Made by a program: the position numbers and the translations under genes. The notes under the pieces are model-generated. The model was not told the DNA's origin and searched no databases. It worked only from the letters and a program-made list of their open reading frames with translations. 64,000 nt of DNA from an uncultured Bacteroides sp. (GTDB lineage: Bacteria; Bacteroidota; Bacteroidia; Bacteroidales; Bacteroidaceae): positions 114,252 through 178,251 of the forward strand of contig NZ_CABUHK010000001.1 of assembly GCF_902491285.1 (NCBI RefSeq), written 5' to 3'. Shown piece after piece: positions 59,556 through 64,000 of the stretch (position 1 is the stretch's first letter; every line of letters starts with the position of its first letter).

Positions 59556-61544
59556 ATGAAACAAGAAGAAGACAAATTCACCGGGTTACCCGAGAATGCG
59601 TTCAGAGAGTTAAAACCGGGGGAAGTCTACAACCCGTTGATGAGTCCCTCGAAAAATTATCCGGAAGTTAATTTCTGGTCAGTAGCATGGGGTATCGCCA
59701 TGGCAATCCTTTTCTCGGCTGCCGCTGCCTATCTGGGCTTAAAGGTGGGACAAGTATTTGAGGCCGCTATTCCGATTGCGATTATCGCGGTAGGAGTTTC
59801 AGGAGCAGCCAAAAGAAAAAATGCGTTGGGAGAAAACGTAATTATCCAGTCTATCGGAGCCTGTTCGGGAGTAATCGTAGCCGGAGCTATCTTTACCCTG
59901 CCTGCTCTTTATATTCTTCAGGCCAAATATCCTGAAATGACAGTCACCTTCATGCAGGTATTCATCAGTTCCTTGCTGGGTGGCGTATTGGGTATCCTGT
60001 TCCTGATTCCTTTCCGGAAATATTTCGTCAGCGATATGCATGGCAAGTATCCTTTCCCGGAAGCAACTGCTACCACACAGGTGTTAATCTCCGGCGAGAA
60101 AGGCGGAAGCCAGGCCAAACCGTTATTGATGGCGGGCATGATCGGTGGATTGTATGACTTCATCGTAGCTACATTCGGATGGTGGAACGAGAATTTCACG
60201 ACCCGTGTATGCAGTGCCGGAGAGATGTTGGCAGAAAAAGCCAAACTGGTATTTAAAGTTAATACAGGTGCTGCCGTACTGGGGCTGGGATATATTGTCG
60301 GATTGAAATACGCTTCTATCATTTGTGCCGGTTCACTGGCAGTATGGTGGATTATCATTCCGGGAATGTCCGCTATCTGGGGAGATAGTGTGCTGAATGC
60401 ATGGAATCCTGAAATTACGGCTACTGTAGGGATGATGAGTCCGGAAGAAATATTCAAATATTACGCGAAAAGCATCGGTATAGGCGGTATCGCCATGGCG
60501 GGTGTGATTGGCATTATCCGTTCCTGGGGAATCATCAAAAGCGCCGTCGGACTGGCTGCCAAAGAAATGGGCGGTAAGGGCAATGTAGAAAAAAGCATCA
60601 TGCGTACTCAACGGGATCTCTCGATGAAGATTATCGCAATAGGTTCTATCATTACGCTGATACTGATTGTACTGTTCTTCTACTTTGATGTAATGCAGGG
60701 TAATCTGCTACATACATTGGTAGCTATTGTTCTGGTAGCCGGCATTTCTTTCCTGTTCACTACGGTAGCCGCCAATGCAATCGCAATCGTAGGTACTAAT
60801 CCTGTATCGGGAATGACGTTGATGACGCTGATTCTAGCTTCCGTAGTGATGGTAGCTGTCGGTCTGAAAGGACCTTCGGGCATGGTTGCCGCACTGGTAA
60901 TGGGTGGCGTGGTATGTACTGCACTTTCGATGGCGGGTGGTTTCATTACCGACTTGAAGATTGGTTATTGGTTGGGAAGCACTCCTGCCAAACAGGAAAC
61001 ATGGAAGTTCCTGGGAACAATCGTATCGGCTGCAACCGTAGGCGGTGTGATGATTATCCTGAACAAGACATACGGATTTACAAGCGGCGCACTGGCTGCT
61101 CCGCAAGCTAATGCGATGGCAGCCGTTATCGAACCGTTGATGAGTGGTGTAGGTGCCCCGTGGTTGCTATATGGTATCGGTGCTGTCTTAGCTATTATTC
61201 TGACTCTTTGTAAAATTCCTGCATTAGCTTTCGCATTGGGTATGTTTATTCCATTGGAACTGAATGTGCCGCTGGTAGTGGGCGGAGCTGTCAACTGGTT
61301 TGTTACATCCCGCAGCAAGGATGCAACATTGAATACGGAAAGAGGAGAAAAAGGAACGTTGCTGGCTTCCGGTTTCATTGCAGGTGGCGCGTTGATGGGT
61401 GTTGTCAGTGCCGCTATGCGTTTCGGCGGAGTCAACCTTGTGAATGAAGCCTGGCTGAACAATACCTGGTCGGAAGTGTTAGCATTAGGAGCATATGCCC
61501 TGCTGATTCTTTATTTTATCAAGGCTTCAATGAAAGTTAAATAA
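59556..61544 (+). CDS. OPT family oligopeptide transporter
   Basis: This inner-membrane transporter of 662 residues has about 14 hydrophobic segments. It opens with ENAFRELKPGEVYNPLMSPSKNYPEVNFWSVAWG, typical of the bacterial OPT branch, then AAAAYLGLKVGQVFEAAIPIAI and FPEATATTQVLISGEKGG. The usual substrates are oligopeptides or metal-chelate compounds. Two genes follow with gaps of 5 and 2 bases: a DUF1460 peptidase-like protein and a PorV/PorQ-like protein. The three form one operon, though a shared task is not obvious. Confidence 0.92.
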   Translation: MKQEEDKFTGLPENAFRELKPGEVYNPLMSPSKNYPEVNFWSVAWGIAMAILFSAAAAYLGLKVGQVFEAAIPIAIIAVGVSGAAKRKNALGENVIIQSIGACSGVIVAGAIFTLPALYILQAKYPEMTVTFMQVFISSLLGGVLGILFLIPFRKYFVSDMHGKYPFPEATATTQVLISGEKGGSQAKPLLMAGMIGGLYDFIVATFGWWNENFTTRVCSAGEMLAEKAKLVFKVNTGAAVLGLGYIVGLKYASIICAGSLAVWWIIIPGMSAIWGDSVLNAWNPEITATVGMMSPEEIFKYYAKSIGIGGIAMAGVIGIIRSWGIIKSAVGLAAKEMGGKGNVEKSIMRTQRDLSMKIIAIGSIITLILIVLFFYFDVMQGNLLHTLVAIVLVAGISFLFTTVAANAIAIVGTNPVSGMTLMTLILASVVMVAVGLKGPSGMVAALVMGGVVCTALSMAGGFITDLKIGYWLGSTPAKQETWKFLGTIVSAATVGGVMIILNKTYGFTSGALAAPQANAMAAVIEPLMSGVGAPWLLYGIGAVLAIILTLCKIPALAFALGMFIPLELNVPLVVGGAVNWFVTSRSKDATLNTERGEKGTLLASGFIAGGALMGVVSAAMRFGGVNLVNEAWLNNTWSEVLALGAYALLILYFIKASMKVK

Positions 61545-61549
61545 ATAGT

Positions 61550-62332
61550 ATGAGGAGACTTCTATCTGTCATAGTATCGCTGGTCAGTGTAATGACCTTT
61601 GCACAGGAACAGTCTGCGGAGCTTGCTCCGCAGGACTCCGCAGCGATGTTACGAATCGGGAAGTCTTATCTAGGGACAAAATATGTAGCCAATACCTTAG
61701 ACTGCGACGGAGAAGAGAAGCTGGTTGTCCGAACGGATGCGGTAGATTGTCTTACCTTCGTAGAATACACATTGGCACAGGCTCTTGGTCCATCTTTTGC
61801 TGAGAATCTGCAAAGAATACGGTATCGTGATGGTATCATCGACGGTTATCCTTCGCGACTGCATTATACGTCCGACTGGATTGATAACGGTATCCGGAAC
61901 GGTTTCCTCACGGATGTTACCGCTGAGAATAATGCGCCTACAATGAAATTGTCTCTCTCATATATGTCCACCCATCCCAAGCAATACAGGAAATTGGCCG
62001 ATTCACCGGAAAATGTGTTACGGATGGCTGAATATGAGAAAGCATTATCAAAAAAAACAGTACATTGGCTGCCGAAAAGCGAATTGCCGGAAAACGGATT
62101 GCCATGGATTATGGATGGAGATATTATTGCTATCACAACGAAATTGCCCGGTCTGGACATTGCTCACGTAGGAATAGCAGAATATAGAAACGGAAAGTTG
62201 CATCTGCTGCACGCTTCCTCCACATTAGGGAAAGTGGTTGTCAGCGATACGCCTCTCAGCCATATGCTCAATAATAATAAATCGTGGACAGGCATACGTG
62301 TCGTCCGGACGTCGCACTTAAAAAATAACTGA
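61550..62332 (+). CDS. DUF1460 peptidase-like protein
   Basis: This exported protein of 260 residues has a signal peptide (1-18, MRRLLSVIVSLVSVMTFA). The DUF1460 fold is related to NlpC/P60 (papain-like). Cys67 in RTDAVDCLTFVEYTLAQAL is the likely nucleophile. GLDIAHVGIAEYRNGKLHLLHASS carries the His partner. Members of this family from Bacteroides are described as cell-wall amidase-like enzymes. It is cotranscribed with the OPT transporter and may cut wall peptides that the transporter then takes up, an inference from the gene order. Confidence 0.85.
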   Translation: MRRLLSVIVSLVSVMTFAQEQSAELAPQDSAAMLRIGKSYLGTKYVANTLDCDGEEKLVVRTDAVDCLTFVEYTLAQALGPSFAENLQRIRYRDGIIDGYPSRLHYTSDWIDNGIRNGFLTDVTAENNAPTMKLSLSYMSTHPKQYRKLADSPENVLRMAEYEKALSKKTVHWLPKSELPENGLPWIMDGDIIAITTKLPGLDIAHVGIAEYRNGKLHLLHASSTLGKVVVSDTPLSHMLNNNKSWTGIRVVRTSHLKNN

Positions 62333-62334
62333 TT

Positions 62335-63300
62335 ATGAAACGAGTAAAACATTTCCTTCTCGCCTCGTGCCTATTCCCAGTCTTAGCGGGAGCACAAGAT
62401 AGGGCAAGCACTTACCTCTTGGAATTAACTCCAAGTGCCTATTTTTTGGAACTTACTCCAGATGCCCAATCGGCAGGTATGGCAGGTACAGGATTAGCTA
62501 TCACCGACAACGGAAGTACAGCAATCTTTCATAATGCTTCTACCCTCGCCTTTTCTATGGAAACAATGGGGACAAGTTATTCATATGCTGACATGAATAA
62601 AGATTATGCGTTGCACAGCGCGTCTATCTTTTATAAAATCGGAAGAGAAGGAAAGCATGGCTTTATGGTAGGCTTCCGCCATTTCAGAAGTCCAAAGCAG
62701 GAAGTAGACGGGGGACCTAATACCGGTTTCCGTCCTTATATATGGGATTTGGAAGCCGGATATTTTAGAAATGTAGCAAAAAACCTGTCTCTCTCCTTAA
62801 CACTCAGATATTTGCAATCCAAATCCTGGCAAAGTACAGACAGCAAAAGTTCCGTTTGCCTGGATTTTGGGGCTACATACCACCGCAACATGGCTCTTCT
62901 CGACGAAATGGCATCATGGAGCATCGGTTTCCAAGCTGCTAATATAGGGAAAAAGTTGGACGGATATAAACTTCCCGCCAAGTTGGGATTAGGGGGAGCA
63001 ATCGACCTGCCATTCAGCATGGAGAACCGTTTGCAGGTAGCACTTGATTTCAACTATCTGCTTCCTAGCGAAATCCGTCATTTGCAAGCGGGCGTAGGAG
63101 CCGAATACAATTTCCTGAAATACGGAGTAGTCCGTGCCGGATATCATTTCGGAGATAAAGACAAGGGCATAGGCAACTATGGCACCCTAGGATGCGGAAT
63201 CAACTTCTGGCCCATACGCGCCGATTTCTCTTATGCACTGGCGGATAAGGATTCCTTTATGCACCATACTTGGCAACTGGGAGTCGGAATAGTTTTCTAA
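62335..63300 (+). CDS. PorV/PorQ-family outer-membrane protein
   Basis: This outer-membrane beta-barrel of 321 residues has a signal peptide ending at AGAQ. TPDAQSAGMAGTGLAITDNGSTAIFHNASTLAF is the typical opening of the PorV/PorQ family of type IX secretion-related proteins. WDLEAGYFRNVAKNLSLSLTLRYLQSK, GFQAANIGKKLDGYKLPAKLGLGGAIDLP and a last strand ending VGIVF are further family features. Residues 28-36 (LLELTPSAY) and 37-45 (FLELTPDAQ) are a tandem copy of the opening motif, coded by a 27-base repeat (62416-62469). The gene overlaps the convergent lipB by 44 bases. The assignment to PorQ versus PorV is not certain. Confidence 0.85.
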   Translation: MKRVKHFLLASCLFPVLAGAQDRASTYLLELTPSAYFLELTPDAQSAGMAGTGLAITDNGSTAIFHNASTLAFSMETMGTSYSYADMNKDYALHSASIFYKIGREGKHGFMVGFRHFRSPKQEVDGGPNTGFRPYIWDLEAGYFRNVAKNLSLSLTLRYLQSKSWQSTDSKSSVCLDFGATYHRNMALLDEMASWSIGFQAANIGKKLDGYKLPAKLGLGGAIDLPFSMENRLQVALDFNYLLPSEIRHLQAGVGAEYNFLKYGVVRAGYHFGDKDKGIGNYGTLGCGINFWPIRADFSYALADKDSFMHHTWQLGVGIVF

Positions 63301-63940
63301 GCTCCCCTTCGAGGCGTTGCTTCACTTCGTCCATAGGCACATCGTGCTTCAACTCTTGACGAAGAGAAGTGACGCCTTTATCTATAAATCCACAAGGATG
63401 AATATAGCTGAAATATCGTAAATCCGTATTAACGTTCAAAGCCAGTCCGTGCATAGTGACATAGCGGCTGCTCCTGACCCCTATCGCACAAATCTTACGG
63501 GCACGGGAAGTATCACCTTCCAGCCAGACGCCTGTCGCCTTCTCCAACCTTCCTGCTTCGATGCCATAAGACGCACACACGCGTATCACTGCTTCTTCCA
63601 ACAGATGAACGTATTCTTTCAGTCCCAGCCCGAACTCCTCAAGGTTCAATATCGGATAGCATACCAACTGTCCGGGACCGTGATAAGTGATGTCTCCCCC
63701 TCTGTCAATATGATAAAGAGTCGCATCAATCGCTTTCAACTGTTCTTCACTCAGCAGCATATTATTTTCTTTCCCGCTACGTCCCAAAGTATAGACGTGG
63801 GGATGCTCGCACATGATTATACGGTTCTCATAGGCCTCACCCTGAGCTTTCGCCCGGACAACGCCGTCAAACCATTCCGTCTGCCGCTGCCATGCCTCGG
63901 CATACGGTATCAAATTCCAATCTATAAAAACTGTTTTCAT
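63257..63940 (-). CDS. lipB: Octanoyltransferase LipB
   Basis: This enzyme of 227 residues moves octanoyl groups from acyl carrier protein to lipoyl domains. It has the signature DRGGDITYHGPGQLVCYPIL, the catalytic Lys in KICAIGVRSSRYVTMHGLALNV and the catalytic Cys in YIHPCGF. The last 44 bases overlap the end of the PorV/PorQ-like gene on the other strand. Confidence 0.95.
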   Translation of the reverse strand: MKTVFIDWNLIPYAEAWQRQTEWFDGVVRAKAQGEAYENRIIMCEHPHVYTLGRSGKENNMLLSEEQLKAIDATLYHIDRGGDITYHGPGQLVCYPILNLEEFGLGLKEYVHLLEEAVIRVCASYGIEAGRLEKATGVWLEGDTSRARKICAIGVRSSRYVTMHGLALNVNTDLRYFSYIHPCGFIDKGVTSLRQELKHDVPMDEVKQRLEGELRKLFRLPVAKYGA

Positions 63941-64000
63941 AAAAACAAAATTATATAGAAAAATCGAGTTTTTCTACACCGGCACAATAAAAACCGAGGC

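Noticed and set aside
59918..60457. Minus-strand frame of 179 codons opposite the OPT transporter
   Set aside because: Antisense to a conserved membrane protein; Pro/Ser/Thr-rich translation typical of shadows.
63974..64000. C-terminus of another minus-strand gene at the right edge (ending ASVFIVPV)
   Set aside because: Only eight codons are visible, which is too little to support a gene.

Overview
The window is a chromosomal segment of a gut Bacteroides. The evidence is SusC/SusD pairs, an ECF sigma factor with a FecR anti-sigma factor, Bacteroides-type -7 boxes (TAnnTTTG) and a strong match in content and order to the B. thetaiotaomicron BT1032-BT1053 neighbourhood. The species cannot be fixed from the sequence alone.

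Region 1 (1-7,732, minus strand) is a polysaccharide utilization locus (PUL). It encodes a DUF4957/DUF5123-like lipoprotein, a SusC, a SusD and the first residues of a secreted protein that may be a pectate lyase. A hairpin lies between the SusD and that gene. A separate secreted TIM-barrel protein (7,733-8,623) follows.

Region 2 (8,846-35,200) is an N-glycan utilization system. One minus-strand unit carries GH163, an MFS permease, GH130 and GH92. Two paralogous surface operons flank a tyrosine recombinase and point away from each other: SusC-SusD-GH18-LamG lipoprotein-discoidin lipoprotein on the minus strand, and SusC-SusD-GH18-LamG lipoprotein on the plus strand. Only the plus-strand SusC has a leader (signal peptide, STN signalling domain, carboxypeptidase-D-like domain). 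The minus-strand SusC is cut off in frame at a 51-bp near-identical block that recurs inverted inside the plus-strand SusC. The roughly 2.4-kb segment between these blocks (23,956-26,424) contains the recombinase and the only leader and promoter region, so it is read here as a two-gene SusC shufflon. An anti-sigma/sigma pair closes the region. Together the parts suggest this pathway: GH18 and GH163 endoglycosidases release N-glycans, one of two SusCD pairs imports them, GH92 removes alpha-mannose, the MFS permease moves the disaccharide inward, and GH130 phosphorolyses mannosyl-beta-1,4-GlcNAc.

Region 3 (35,220-46,508) holds AddA/AddB-like repair nucleases, a receiver-kinase protein, a UDP-glucuronate decarboxylase-like enzyme, an IbrA/IbrB-like pair with a small acetyltransferase, and a coiled-coil protein.

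Region 4 (46,700-50,810) is a phage-like cassette: a winged-helix replication-type protein, a second-type DnaB helicase, a DUF4248 protein, a long HU-like protein, a 33-residue smalltalk-type peptide and a T7-lysozyme-like amidase. It contains unusual short repeats at 49,006-49,165 and 49,519-49,544.

Region 5 (51,000-64,000) is mostly housekeeping: FabH, tRNA-Asp, an aminotransferase, YqgE, an acetyltransferase, RecR, a sodium/solute symporter, EngB, DUF4923, DUF1573, an OPT transporter, a DUF1460 peptidase-like protein, a PorV/PorQ-like protein and LipB. No CRISPR array, rRNA or insertion sequence was seen.
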